Below, piece after piece: positions 46,162 to 58,626 of a stretch of DNA of 64,000 nucleotides. Origin of the DNA: Ulota crispa (lineage: Eukaryota; Streptophyta; Bryopsida; Orthotrichales; Orthotrichaceae); NCBI GenBank assembly GCA_963920765.1, contig OY987249.1:1676501-1740500 (forward strand), given 5' to 3'. The notes under the pieces were generated by a model. It was not told the DNA's origin. It made no database searches and saw only the letters and a list, made by a program, of their open reading frames with translations. The position numbers and the translations under genes are program-made. The first letter of the stretch is position 1. Each line of letters opens with the position of its first letter.

Positions 46162-47449
46162 ACCCTACAGGCCCAAGTGGTCCCTTGGGGGCCAAATGGG
46201 TTTTTGCGCATGTACTTACAGCTAAACTATTTTATGTGATTTTTGAAACTTTTATTGAAGGTAAGGAATTAAAAGATATACCTAGGCATCTAACTTTCTC
46301 TTTGTTTTGACATTTATTGAAGAATTTATGCATGAATAACTGAAAAACATGGGAGAAGCGAGCATGCCAAAAAAAAAGTTTGCGTTTATTTTGAATAAAA
46401 TCTTGAAACTGGTTCTTTAGATTTTTACATATGTGGGAAGCTTTGGATCATTCAATTTTTGGTTGATGAGATGAAAGTTATGAGAAGTGTTAGTTTGCGG
46501 GTAGGTATGGGACTCCCAAACCTCCATTCCTTTTTCCCCTTGTAAAATTTGGTGCTTTACCTTTTTGAGCTCTTTGTGTATTTGTTTTATGACTATTTTT
46601 TTTCTTAAGTTGTAGGAGACTAAGATTCCTTGGTTTTCACCATTTGGATCAAAGTAATTCAAATTTCTGAATTTTACATAAATCCTCCAATTTTGCCTAG
46701 TGTATACAGTGGTGCTTGGTTAGCGTCAACACTTTGGGCTAGTAAAAAGTGTTGACCTTATCCAAGCATTGATCATAAACAAACACTCCATTTGTGTTAC
46801 TTTCCCTAGTTCTAAGGGTTGCAATCTTGGAGATGCTTTCTCACCCATGTTTTTAGTATACTAACCAAACGCCTTTCTAACTAAGGAGTCAAAATGGGAA
46901 TTGATGAAATGAAAACGTTGACCATATGCAAGCACTTGACCTTAACCAAGCTCATAAGACATGCTTTTGAGCAAAACGGGAGTGGGGTTGTGATCTTATC
47001 CAAATGTTGCTCTTACAAAGGTTGACGCTAACCGAGCACCATTGTATACAAATTTCATGGCCTTACAGCGTTGCAAGATTTTACAAAGTATGATTCACAC
47101 CTCCAATTCATTTGAAAATTTTCCCACACTTACCTAACTTGGTCGTCTACATGGGAAATTAAAAACGTCAATTTTGCGTAGAATAGTTTTTTTTATATAG
47201 AGGTGGTCAAAGGCTTCTAAAATTTTTGGGCAACAACAAAAAAACTTGTTTTTCACTTCAAATGTCAATATCTCACTCCTTTACATCTAGAATGATTTGA
47301 TTTTTTTCCCACAAATATGTCCCATAATCTAAGGCAAAATCTTATGGTTGGATTTCTGAAAAAAACTTTTTTCCTACCCATCTACTTATTCCCCAAAAAG
47401 TGGCAGTTTTCAGTGAAATTCACAGAAAAAGGGCTTGGGCGTTTAGGGG
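46162..47449 (-). mobile_element. TTAA-family long MITE, inverted, with nested insertion
   Basis: The element reads on the minus strand. Its CAGTTTTCAGTG, AAAGGGCTTGGGCGTTTAGG end lies at the right (flank TCAA) and its other end CCCTACAGGCCCAAG at the left, after TTAA. A TA-flanked MITE (46707-47044) sits inside. Confidence 0.8.
46707..47044. mobile_element. TA-flanked MITE with CAGTGGTGCTTGG ends, nested
   Basis: CAGTGGTGCTTGGTTAGCGT pairs with CGCTAACCGAGCACCATTG, flanked by TATA on each side. CAGTG termini with a TA target suggest the pogo/Tigger branch of Tc1/mariner. The host phrase CTAGTGTATA/CAAATTTC is restored on removal. Confidence 0.85.
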
Positions 47450-47975
47450 TCAAACAGAAGTGGAAACAATACAATACATGGAAATGTTTTATTACATGAA
47501 GAATAACCATTTGAGCATGACCTCATTTTCTGTGTCAGATGTGCCTTTGCAGCATTCCAGTGCTTCGCCACCGCATGCTACAGTATATAAGTTCGAAGCA
47601 AAAAGTTTCTGTGCTTAATGAACTTCGCAATAATGTTTAATCAGTGTAGCAATAATATGAAGATTTACCCAACCTGAAATTTTTATGGTTTAGCCTTTAA
47701 TACTTTTTAATTTTCTTAAGAGCAGTTCGCTAATTTAATAAAGTAAGTGAGCCTCTTTCCCACCAGATTTTTCTTAGTTTGTTATGGAAATTGAGTCACT
47801 TAAATTATGTGTTTGGCTACTTGACCCTGGGCCCTAACCTAATGCCTCACTCCTCTTTCCTGGGAGCAATGTTGTGTATATCACCCAAAGTTTCTACTAG
47901 CCGGTTGTACAATATATTCCCTTGTACTTAATACTTGTACTTGAACAACACCGTCATGTGAACGTTCATTAACAC
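47450..47975. other. Intergenic sequence, nothing recognised
   Basis: Two short frames at 47317-47618 run out of the preceding element and carry no motif. Nothing else was seen. Confidence 0.4.
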
Positions 47976-48377
47976 TTAAGGTAGTCGGCTCTAATTGCGA
48001 CCCTCGCATTCAAAGCGATCTATAACCCGTCCAAGAATGGATATGAGATGGTTCTTGAATGGACCCTTATTAGTCTTAAAAGAAATGGTGTATTTCATTG
48101 CAAGAGTCAATCATATTCCTCTATTCACTTGATCTCTTTACAAGTTGCAAGGGGACACTTTATGGGAGACCTAGGGCCACAGATAGGTGCCTACTACAAA
48201 AACTTTGAAAATTTATCAACAATTCAATAATGCTTCAAAAAATATGGAAAAAATTGGGTTACATTTAGCATCCATTTCTCTTTGACAAAAAATTAGGCAG
48301 AAAATCTTCATGTCTTGAAAAGCTCATGAAAATCCAAAATAGCCCTTAAAGTGATAGTTTTAGAGCGACTACCTTAA
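47976..48377. mobile_element. MITE with TTAAGGTAGTCG ends
   Basis: TTAAGGTAGTCGGCTCTAATTG at the left pairs with TTTTAGAGCGACTACCTTAA at the right. Its last TTAA is also the left target of the TTAA-family element at 48378. The ends resemble those at 40750-41099 and 54084-54485 only in TTAAGGTAG. Confidence 0.7.
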
Positions 48378-49023
48378 CCCCTCACCGCCCATGGTATTTT
48401 TGAGTATCTCATATTTTGCTTTAAAGTGGATAAAATGCTGGCATTTTGACCAATTTTATCAATTTTCTTTAAAGCGCAACCATACAAATTTAAAGTAGAC
48501 ATGTTATAGATCACATAGGAAATGAAATCACAACAATATCACTTGTGGATTGAAAGATTATAATGTTTGATCATGAGGGTGTTAAAACTGCAAAAGTGAT
48601 TTGAAGTCTTTCAATCCTTTTTTTGCATCTCAAACCTAAGATTAAGGGTACCAAAAAATTACAAGTGTGTAAAGTATAACATGTATAAGCCCAATCACTT
48701 TACGGCTTCTCAAAATCTATTCTACAAATTTTTAAACTGAATTTTTAGTGTGATTTTTTCTCCAAGATCTAGTGTACTTGAGGCTCATTTCCAAGAGCCT
48801 TCAACACTAGAAAGTGAAGATTTACAATGGACACCCTTGCACAAAATCTTGAATAGACAAATCACTTTAATTCATTTTCAAAATCAAGACTCCTAATGTT
48901 GAAACTAGACTTCAATAGGAATTTTAAAATTAAAAAAATCACTAAAAAAATCTTGAAAAAATGTCACGCATCTCTAAATAAAATTCAGAGAGGCCCAATT
49001 TGGGCCCGTTGGGCGGTGAGGGG
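48378..49023 (+). mobile_element. TTAA-flanked MITE of subfamily 2
   Basis: It has TTAA, CCCCTCACCGCCCATGG at the left and CCGTTGGGCGGTGAGGGG, TTAA at the right, giving a good inverted pair. The body matches 36605-37669 without the GC-rich insert. Confidence 0.87.
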
Positions 49024-49027
49024 TTAA

Positions 49028-49263
49028 AGGATGTTGCCTACCAAAAATCTTGGCCCTATTCATACAAGGATCTTTTAGTATTTGAAAAAATGGATTTATG
49101 ACAAGTGTCAAAAAATTCCTAAAATATCCTAAATGACCAATAGTATGTTTGTGGTTTGGTTTAAAATTTACAGCTCCACTGGGGTGCATGTGCTACCCAA
49201 ATACCCCATCCATATACAACGCAACGCAGGAGAGCATATACATACAACAAGATCCTTTAGGGG
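49028..49263. mobile_element. Probable short TTAA-flanked element
   Basis: The right end GATCCTTTAGGGG with TTAA is a family terminus. The left boundary is taken at the shared TTAA (49024), where AGGATGTTGCC is a poor match, so the left side is uncertain. Confidence 0.5.
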
Positions 49264-49498
49264 TTAAATAATTATTGGGTTTATCATTTGCAGCATAACA
49301 AGCTATTGTAATGCCTTTGTGTGTAACAAATGCAACTTCAACATAATTATGCGGTTTTAGCACTATGCAATTGTTTTAACAACAGTATGGTTATGGTTAA
49401 GGTTGTGATTGCCAAAACTTGCAAATATGTATTTACAACTCTTGTATTTTTAAGGGATCCTTACAATTTCCAAAAATCAAGGACATCCATCAAAATAA

Positions 49499-49946
49499 GG
49501 AATTGATATGTGTACCACACCCTTTGAACTATTGTACCACACCCTTTGAACTATTGTACCACACCCTTTGAACTATTGTACCACACCCTAGGGTAAATTT
49601 TAGATTTTTACCATCAAAACATTGAATTTGAAAATTTGGAGTTCAGATTTGGACTTAGAGACCTTGAATTAGTCTAGAACCATTGAAAAAGTTGCAATTC
49701 AACAGCATCCAATGAAAAAGTTTAGCTAGGGAGAAAAGTATTACTTTTTCTTTTGTTTGTAAAAAAAGATAAGCTTTTTCATTGAGTGTTGTTGAATTGC
49801 ATTTTATTAATGGTTCTAGACTAAATCATGGTCTCTAAGCCCCAATTTGAATTCCAAATTCTCAACTTTTGATGATAAAAATCTAAAATTTACCCTGAGA
49901 TGTGGTACAATACGTAGTTCAAAGGGTGTGGTACACATATCAATGC
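49499..49946. mobile_element. MULE-like MITE, family GGGAATTGATAT
   Basis: The foldback arms GGAATTGATATGTGTACCAC and GTGGTACACATATCAATG pair and are flanked by CCATCAAAATAA on both sides (12-base direct repeat, 49487-49498 and 49947-49958). The phrase ACCCTTTGAACTATTGTACC is present three times in tandem at the left end. Confidence 0.88.
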
Positions 49947-50468
49947 CCATCAAAATAATGCAGAATACAGAGGCATCTATTACATTTTCCCATAATCATA
50001 CTGTAGCTTGGAGAGCTGTCCAAGCATGCACGAGTTTGCGTTCATTTTTATTTTATTCTATAATTTTTAAAGGAAATCCTTTGTTTTAGAGTTTTGGAAT
50101 GGCACAAATAACATACCTGGTACTGGTGCCACATCTGCAAAGATATATTGCAAAAGTATTGATATTTTGAGGAAGAAGGCGTGAAACAGGTCGAAGTGAC
50201 ACTGCTTTGAAAGGAGGTGGTGAGTCACCAGCTTCAGAATCCTTGAAATCTGGAACTCACACAATGGACAGGGTTTTTGTGTGCGATACCATACTACGAG
50301 TGACAAGATTGGCAAAGAAAAAACCAAAAACCAAACAACCAAAACACTCAAAGACCAATAAAGAATAAAATAAACTCATATTCCAACTAGGATGGGAATT
50401 ACTATTTTCAGAAATAAAACAAATTCTGAAGAAATAAGAATTTGCAAAACGATTATGATTTTGATATG

Positions 50469-50856
50469 GGAATTCATATTTGTACCACACGCTTTAGATT
50501 ATTCTACCACACCTATATGATCAATATTTATGATGTTATAGCAAGCATGGACCACGGACAAAAAATCACTAAATTGAAAATATAGTATTATATAGAAGTT
50601 GCAACTTTAGTTTTGATTTTCAGCTCTAAATATTACTTAAAGTATTGATTCAAAGATCTAAATTAAATTTAGCATAATTTATGTTTTTTCATTGTTACTA
50701 TGAGCAAAATTTGGAATTGAAAAACAAAATTGAAATTGCAACTTTTATGTCAAACGATATTTCCAAATGCAAACCAAGTCTATTGTTACATAAGATTGGC
50801 CATATATGGTAGCTATGGTAGGATAGTAAAAAGGGTGTGGTACATATATCAATTAC
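50469..50856. mobile_element. MULE-like MITE, family GGGAATTGATAT (short subfamily)
   Basis: GGAATTCATATTTGTACCAC at the left pairs with GTGGTACATATATCAATT at the right. The core ATTATATAGAAGTTGCAACT matches 20466-20882. No clear target duplication remains. Confidence 0.72.
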
Positions 50857-51003
50857 CTATTGATGTTTATCAAACAACGTTTAAAAAAAAAAAAAAAACC
50901 AAATATTTGGCTGAAACGTTTTGACCTAATTGTAATCAAAAGTTGACGTTACAAAGCCAAAGGAATTTTTGTTTTGTTTAGAAACCATGACTTTTCGATC
51001 CAT

Positions 51004-51334
51004 AAAGGTAGGAGGCTCATAAATGGAGCATCTAAGGGCTGAAATTGAATTTTGGGTAGGTGAAACTCCTTGAAATGATTTTTAGTAAACTTTCCTTGAA
51101 AGACAAGAAGAATCGGCATCTAACCCAAGCTGTTTCATATTTTTTGAAACTTTGTGGAATTAGTTATGAATATTTGAAGTGGAAAGGCCATAGGGCTCTA
51201 TAATGGAGCACCTCCTCAAATGTACATGAGCTGTATATTGTTGAAGGGCTATGAAAAGCAAGATGTACAAAAAGAGTACATTTGAGGAGGTGCTCCATTT
51301 TAGAACCTGCTCCAAATTTGAGCCTCCTACCTTA
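51004..51334. mobile_element. MITE, family AGGTAGGAGGCTCATAAA (copy 2)
   Basis: AAAGGTAGGAGGCTCATAAA and TTTGAGCCTCCTACCTTA are the ends. This short version (331 bases) gives the uninterrupted structure of the family; compare with 13648-14366. Confidence 0.82.
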
Positions 51335-51899
51335 CCGGTAATTAGTTTTACAGAAGTACTCATTTTTTACTTTGAGTTTTATGAATGGACATTAGGAATT
51401 AGAAAGATGCACATAACATTCAATAATTTGAAGAGAGGCTGCCTTTCCCTCTCTTCAAGTATCATCCATGAACTTCATTTTGAAAAAATATAAAAAAATA
51501 AAAAAATAAAGTTTTTATTTTTTATTTTTAAATTTTATGACATGGCTGGCCCCCACAGTGACGTATGTGCACTAAACTGAGCCTCTTTTTCATAAACTCT
51601 TTAACAAATTGAGCCAAGTGTCCCCATAGCTAAAGATGAGTGTGGAATATTCCACACCATTTCATCCAAAGGGAGGCGCTGCCTAGTAGCGCTAATGAAC
51701 GTTATGCAATGATATGACCTATGTGCCATATTCTAAAAATGTTATTCAAAAATTCATCAGTTCATTATTATAATGCAATGCTTGGAGCTTTCATAGTGAA
51801 AACAAACCAATATCCAAGTAGATTCTAGAAATGAAATCTTTATCTTTGCAAGCTTTTTTTATTTTCCATTTTTACAGTATTAGTTTAGAGCCTTGGTAC

Positions 51900-52478
51900 A
51901 AATGAAGCTTTCACTAATCAAACACTTTGAAGTCCTTTTATTTTACTCAGTTTTCAATATTTTGGAAAAAAAACAAAATTGAAGGATGTAGATTGTTTAT
52001 CACAACATCATAATTGTTGGGATTTGCATTTTTCATTTTTATGACTAAATTCTTAACAATTTAGTGTTTTGACTCATTCTTTACTTCTTTTTGCTTGCTA
52101 TTTTTTCCCATGTGTTGTATAGTTCCAATTGATTTGAAAATTCTCCCACACATACCTAACTTGGTCTCCTACATGGGAAAAATAAACCACAACTTTGTGT
52201 AGAGTAATTTTTTTGATCTAAGAGTGGTCAAAGCCTTCTGAAATTTTTGGGCAGCAGCAAAAAAAAAAACTTTTTTTGGCAATTTAGATGTAAATATCTC
52301 ACTAATTTTTGTGTAGATTCAGCTGAATTTTTTACCATGTGTACCTCTTGTAGTCTACTGTAAGATCTTATGGTTGAATCCTTGTAAAAAAACTTTTTTT
52401 CTTATCATTGTACTTGCTTCCCCAAAAGTGGCAGTTTTCTATGTTTTTCACAGAAAAAATGGCTTGGTCCTTGAGGGG
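51900..52478 (-). mobile_element. Truncated TTAA-family MITE, inverted
   Basis: The right end GGCTTGGTCCTTGAGGGG is followed by TTAA. The body mirrors 37674-38597 (CACACATACCTAACTTGGTC, TGGTCAAAGCCTTCTG). The other end is missing. Confidence 0.78.
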
Positions 52479-52813
52479 TTAATTTCATGAAAATTCCAAG
52501 AAGCTCAGAAAGGTCTTGGGCATTTAGTAGTTAAAATCATGCATCATCCACATCTTCAATCTTCACACTCTTAAGGGTTAACCCCTAAAAGATATTAATG
52601 TATTGTATATGCTCTTACGTGTTGTATGTGGATGTGATATTTGGATAGCACATGAATCTCATTGGAGTTATAAAATTTAAATCAAGTCACAAACATACTA
52701 ACATACTACTAGTCAATTAAGTTCTTTTGGGGAATTTATGACACTTATCATAAAGCCATTTCTTCAAGTACTAAATGATCCTTGTATAAGTAACTTATAG
52801 CCAATACTTTTGG

Positions 52814-52998
52814 TACATAACATTGTTAGCCAGCAAAAATCATTCCCCCTAAGTGAAGGAATAATACTCCCCAGATTCCTGGGAGATGATTTGAGTTATA
52901 ATATGCTTTGTCTCATTGATCGGGCTGCCCCAGGAATCTGGGGAGCATTATTCCTCTACCCGGGGGAATGATTTCTGCTGGTTAACAATGTTATGTAT
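52814..52998. mobile_element. Foldback MITE with TACATAACATTGTTAGCCAG ends
   Basis: Long arms pair: TACATAACATTGTTAGCCAG with CTGGTTAACAATGTTATGTA, AATCATTCCCCC with GGGGGAATGATT, and CTCCCCAGATTCCTGGG with CCAGGAATCTGGGGAG. The whole is about 185 bases with a short loop. The family is unassigned. Confidence 0.85.
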
Positions 52999-53859
52999 GC
53001 AATGCCCTGGGTAAGTATGCTTTTGGGGCAACCAAACATTTTTTTTTAAAAGAAGCGTACCATCAGGGTTTCTTGCAATATTCCTTGCAAAATCCCTCCA
53101 CATGTCACTATAAATAAACCCGGTTTTAAGGTGGATAAAATGTCCATAGTAGGTACCGTTACGTTAGATGGCTCGTGAAGCCAGCTCAGCTGGTTGCTGG
53201 ATGTGACTATTGAGCCACGTGTGTACTTAGAACTACACGTAAGCTAAATCTGCCACATATTGGTACTGTCATGTCCATGCAAGCTTGCTTCCGAAGAGCA
53301 CTAAAACTCATGCTGGATTTAATGATTTTGACACCTTGTTTGTGGGGTGAAAAGGTTCTATTCTCTCACATATAAAAAATACAACAACTTCAAAAGTTAC
53401 TATGATGACTATGACTAGGTTGAATTTGAGAAATATTAATTTGCATTTTGGTTCAAAAACCTTGGTTTAGGGCCGCCCTACACAACAAGTAGATGTTGGT
53501 TTCTAGTACCTAACAACTCCAATGTTTGGTTGTGATTGGTTGATTTTCCGAAAATGGCCTCAAGGTCTTAATACTAGGAGTGAAAGCCAAATTTTCATAA
53601 CATCATTTTGACATTAAAACAACAAGGTCTAAAACAACCCCATACTTCAAAAATTGGGTCCTTCTAAAATGGAAAGGCAATTCTTTGACCCTTATCAAAT
53701 TTTATCAAAATATGATTGTTTGGATTAAAAACATTCTTTTGAGATAATCAACACTTTAGGGTGGAATAAAAAATATAAATGGCTCTCCTTGGTCTCATTA
53801 TCCATTTTCTCCTAAAATATTCAAATTTTACTCTACTGATCCCAAATTTTTAGCCTTAA
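52999..53859. other. Intergenic sequence, nothing recognised
   Basis: A short palindromic phrase (AGCCAGCTCAGCTGG near 53179) was noticed. No gene was seen. Confidence 0.35.
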
Positions 53860-54083
53860 CCCCTAAGGGGCCCTTGGGCTTTGGAGATACGGTACCAAAT
53901 ACGGTCGCAACCAATATTCAAAAATTTGAATTAGCTAAAAATTAAGTGTTACAACCATACACATTGAAGGGTTGTATGATGGTGGGTGCATATAATAGTT
54001 TGAAAAGCCCTCAAAGCAACTCAAATATGTCTATATATATGGTCATACATACATCCACAAAGGGCGTTTGGGTCCTTCACAGA
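53860..54083. mobile_element. Short TTAA-flanked MITE (CCCCTAAGGGGCCC)
   Basis: It starts after TTAA and ends near TTAA at 54084, with a decayed right terminus. The body GGTACCAAATACGGTCGCAA matches 35702-35945. Confidence 0.72.
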
Positions 54084-54485
54084 TTAAGGTAGTAGCATCC
54101 ATAAGCATTGTGTCCCCATGGGCATCAATTGACAGTGGCATGGGCTAATTAATAAAAAATCAAATGGTTGTGGGTGACGGAGTGATGGTTATGGGTGATG
54201 AAGTGATGGTTGTGGTGACTAGCATGATGGTTTTAAGTACCTATCTCACTATTTAAGAACCAACAAGCCTTGTTTTTAGCATCTCTTACACATGATTCTT
54301 ACAATATGAGTGATTCTAGACTTTGAAAAATCTTTGTGAGCAAATGCTTGCAGTTGAAACCTTGAAATTGATGCCAATATTTTTGGTTTCTACTTCTTAA
54401 CTTACAGTATCTTTTTCAAAGTTAGTCAATTGTTTTACCTACTCCAAAACCCTTATTTCCACGCTTATGGGTGCGCCTACCTTAA
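54084..54485. mobile_element. MITE with TTAAGGTAGTAGCATCCATA ends (copy 2)
   Basis: TTAAGGTAGTAGCATCCATA pairs with TTATGGGTGCGCCTACCTTAA. It is related by its ends to 40750-41099. The left TTAA is shared with the decayed right end of 53860-54083. GTGATGG-type short repeats lie inside (about 54170-54235). Confidence 0.7.
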
Positions 54486-54756
54486 GGCCTTTACACACAG
54501 GGAGAATTGACCCTCATTGTTCTCTTAGTATAATGGGCACTTGGGGATGGACGGCACTATTTTGTGAGCGTAGAATGGTGAGCTTGTGAGCAGTGAGCCA
54601 AGATTTTGTGAGCAAGAATCAATTTTGATCTCAAGATTAATAGAAAATCTTAATAAAATCAAGTTTATCAAAAGATAAAAGTTTAAAATGTACAATTATA
54701 GGGCCCTATGTACACAATTATAGATGAATTGAGTATTTTGAAAAAAAATCTCACAC

Positions 54757-54906
54757 CACTACAAGAAATTGTGTCCTAATTGACATGTCCAAATTGACTA
54801 AATATGTCCAAAATGACAAAAGACTGTCAAATTGAACAATTTCTGTAGATTTAGCCATGTTGATTTGGACATATTTTTGTCATTTTGGACACTTTCCTTT
54901 GTAGTG
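54757..54906. mobile_element. CACTA-type mini-element with CAC target duplication
   Basis: CACTACAAGAAATTGTGTCC and GGACACTTTCCTTTGTAGTG are the ends, with CAC directly duplicated on both sides. CACTACAAGAAA termini and a three-base duplication are diagnostic of the CACTA (En/Spm) superfamily. At 150 bases it is non-coding. It pairs internally (TTTGGACATATT). Confidence 0.88.
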
Positions 54907-55220
54907 CACGGCTCACGGATCCCTGCTCACAAAATAGCATTCCTTGCTTTCACTCTTGATGTAAAGCAACCCTTAATATTGGAAACATGGAAGGAAATGA
55001 GAATGACCAAATCTAAAATTGACCCAAATTCTTACTTTTACTCTTGTTCATAAAATAGCAAACTTATTTCACCATGGCCCCATAAACAAGGTCTCAGAGT
55101 CATTAAGTCTAGGGTGGGTTTTAGTGAATCTCTCAAATACTAGTTTAGGGAGCATAAATATGTCAAAAGTACCTGTAACTTTGTCCAACCCTTCTGCTAT
55201 GGATACCAAAAAAATGAATA

Positions 55221-55542
55221 TAAAATTTCATAGATACCCTTGAAAGTTTGCAATATTTACATAGATACCCCTGTTTTTTCAGAAATTACATAAATACCCT
55301 TGGACCAATATTTTTAGGCATTTGTTTTGTAGTGCATGTCACGTCTCTTCTTCCTTTGTGAAGGGGTTGCTTCTTTTTTTCATTCATTACATTCCATTTT
55401 TCAACATCTGTCATGAAGGAAGTACAAGCACAACAAATAAGTACCTAAAATTTATGATCCAAAGATATTTGTGCAAGTTCTGAAAAAGCAAAGGTATCTA
55501 TATAGATATTACAAACTTCAGGGGTATCTATGATATTTTCCC
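55221..55542. mobile_element. Foldback MITE, family AGGGAAAATTTCATGG (copy 2)
   Basis: AAAATTTCATAGATACCC pairs with GGGTATCTATGATATTTTCC. The arms carry TTTTTTCAGAAATTACATAA and TGCAAGTTCTGAAAAAGCA. The layout is the same as 18971-19294, with more divergence. Confidence 0.8.
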
Positions 55543-57164
55543 AAAAATAAACAAGTAAATAAACAGTTATTGTAATAACATGTGATACTTTCAGAATCCG
55601 AATCATGCAGACCGCCCGGTGCCCACTGAGTGAGTGTGTTGGAAATCTCAACAAAAGATACCAAATGCTAAGGGAGTATGGTTGTTTGTGCCGAATTATT
55701 GTTGTCTTGGGTTGTGATATCCGGTACTACCGGTAGACTGATAGTAGTCGGAGTCATTGACATTAAAGACCGGAAAAAGTTGAGAATGAAAGGCTGTTGT
55801 AATCCAAGCTGTGGAAATTATCTGTTGCTAGAGTTTATGAAATATTCCATCGGGGTCAAAATCACCTTGGTATATTTGGTCAAACTTCTTTTTCCACAAC
55901 ATTGTTCCTCATGAGGGCGTCCTCGCTTTGGCCGGGATGAGGATATGTTAGGGGTAGAATGGAGATGGGTCTAAGCATAACAAGAGAAAATTACTCTACA
56001 ATGTCAAATAGTCAAATGAGAAATTCATGGCTCTGATTGGGAGTGATCCTATCTCACACTTAGAGAAATTTGCAAAGTTTGTAGACCTAGTTGTTATTAG
56101 CCTAATTGGCAAGTGCAAGTGATTTTTTAACAATTCTTTCCACAAACATTTCATTCTTCTTGCAATCAACCTCCAAAATTAAAAGTTCCCATGTCTTTAG
56201 GCAACTCCAAATTTGGTTGTGCATTGGAGCTACAGACTCCTCGAAGAAGACACTACAAAAATTGCACACATAATAGGTAATTCTTTTTGTTGTTTTCAAG
56301 ACTTTTACATATGCTTTGATTAAGGACACTACAAGATTTTTTTAGGCAAGAGCATAGAATGAGTACTAGAATCTAATGAACCTTATAATATGTGAATGAA
56401 AGAGCCACTAATAAGAATAACAAAAGGTTTGTTCAAGTCTTTTGTGAAACAAAAATTCCTCTTTGCTAATTTTGCAATATCAATAAGTCTATAATGTTTT
56501 GTTTGTGATTATGTAATTGACAAGGACTATGCTAGTTGATGAAAGAACGCAATGATGGTTGTTTGGCATGTACGTGCTTTTCAAGTGTGCATACATATTG
56601 GTCTTAGAGTATGTAGTGTTAATAATTTTGATTGTAAAAAAAACACATGTTTGTCCTTGAAATAATGGATTTGGTTTGTCACAAAATTGGTTTTTACTAC
56701 AAGAGCTAGGATATGTAGTTGTATAGATGAGATTGAGGTAATACCAACATGTTTTGGATATCCAAAGAAATTTGGCTCCTTGTAGACTAGGTGAAATGTC
56801 AAATATAATACAACAACCAACAAAACTATAAACTATCTAGGGATAAAGTTTTATTTTAAAATCATGAATTTGTTTGGAGGGTATTTAACAAAATTTGGAA
56901 TTGAGGTACTTCCTTATATTGTATTATTAATACCTATGAACATTTACAAAATACAATCATCCAAGTTTTGGAAAACAACAACTTAGCAATAATTCAAGAA
57001 GTAAGCCAACTTTAGTAGAGCTGCATTTTGTACTAGCCATTATAAATGGACATAATATCCATAAAGCAAAAGAATGAATAGATGCTCCGTAAAAGATAAA
57101 TACTTCCTATCGAAAAAATGAGAAAGCAAATTGATTTTTTTAGAATATCTTTCTTATACAATAT
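55543..57164. other. Intergenic sequence, nothing recognised
   Basis: About 55600-55950 is less AT-biased and holds a 78-codon frame (55678-55914) without recognisable motif. The rest is AT-rich. Confidence 0.35.
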
Positions 57165-57365
57165 ATGACACTTATAACCAACAACTTCCAAATTTGAGTA
57201 AACAATCTACTGTTTTGTCGAAAATGAAGGTACCAAAAACCAATTAGATGAAGTTTGGGTTTTGTTCTTCTTATTAGTGGAATTACTTTTAAACTAATGG
57301 GTGTATGTATTGTACTTTAGTAATTTTTGTTATGGCAATTTTGTTGGTTATAACTTAAGTGTCAT
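57165..57365. mobile_element. MITE, family ATGACACTTATAACCAACAA (copy 2, inverted)
   Basis: ATGACACTTATAACCAACAA and TTGTTGGTTATAACTTAAGTG, then TCAT, are the ends. GTGGAATTACTTTTAAACTA matches the 18380-18602 copy in reverse complement. Confidence 0.8.
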
Positions 57366-58521
57366 TCATACATACCCTAGAAAGTTACATCTCTTACAAC
57401 AAAAGTGCATTTTGACAATCCTACTTTCCTTGCATATCATGCATGCCTATCTAGTGTGTTGTCCACTAATAAATTTTGCCATTTTTTTTTTGCTTAAAAA
57501 CATTTGTAGTGCATAATTGAAATTGCTTTCAATATGCTTGAATACCCACTCAAAATTTGTTTTTTTCCCATGAAATGTTTTTGGTTGTTTAATTTGCAAA
57601 ATAGTATATGTCTAATTTTGGTGATATTGTGTTTTTTGAGATGTGTCCTACAAAGATTACATTCTCTCTTGGAACTTCTTTCATCATTGTTATTTTATTT
57701 TATTTTTTAAAACAACAACAACATGGGGATAATTGTGGTGATACCACTAAGATAATTGGTACTTTTGAAGATTAATCGCTTGGTGACACATCAACAAGGC
57801 ATTGCCTTTCATCATTGTTACTAAAGCTTTTTTTAAAAATTCATGTTCCAATCAACTTCTAATTTCTACATGCTGTCTTATTGCCTTGCACAAAATTATC
57901 TGTTTTCCCTAAAGTATTTTTCTAATATTATTACAAGTATGATATGCACACGCTTTGAGCCATCTCTCTTAATTTATGGCAACTTTTCCTCTTCCTCCTC
58001 TTGAATTTCATGTTAATTATTACCCTTCCCTTCCCTACTTTTTTCTTTTCCTCCCTCTTTCTTTCTTTGAATCTCATTTTTCATGTGATAGACGGACACC
58101 CAATGCTTGATATTAGATGCTTTTAAATAAAGAATCTTGAACTTGTGGTGTTAATAGAGAATTTTGAATATTACACAACATATAGAGAGTAGGGACTTGA
58201 GGCTTTAGAATATACATTGATCATTGTGTAGTCCGTTGGAAGATGTTAAACAATTTATTTTTTTCAAATTCTTAACATGAATGCTTCAAAGGATTCAAGC
58301 AACTCTATTTTTGATTTGAAGAAAAGAAATATTATTGTAATGAAACCTTGAAATGAAAGTAAATGAAAGTAAAAGACAATCAATCCATCAATGGATTAAA
58401 ATGGTATTTTCATTTTATGTTAGACATGCAATCAAAAAACATTGAAGTGACACAAGTACAAAATGAGTCAATGATCAACTAAAGCACTCTCATTTTAAGA
58501 CTATAATATTGTGGAAGGTAA
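57366..58521. other. AT-rich intergenic sequence, nothing recognised
   Basis: A CCTCTTCC/TTTCTTTC-rich stretch lies at about 57985-58075. No gene or repeat pair was seen. Confidence 0.4.
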
Positions 58522-58626
58522 GGGCCTCACACAAGGGCATTTTCAATTTCTCACGTGCCATGGTGTACAAGGGCAAAGCCTAAGTAACAAATGGTGCAAA
58601 TGTAAGATTGCTTGTGTGTGAGGCCC
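58522..58626. mobile_element. Small TAA/TTA-flanked MITE (GGGCCTCACACAAG)
   Basis: GGGCCTCACACAAG and CTTGTGTGTGAGGCCC pair, with TAA at the left and TTA at the right. The terminal GGGCC is shared with 7864-8023 and 12005-12166, but the interior is unrelated. It is 105 bases. Confidence 0.75.
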
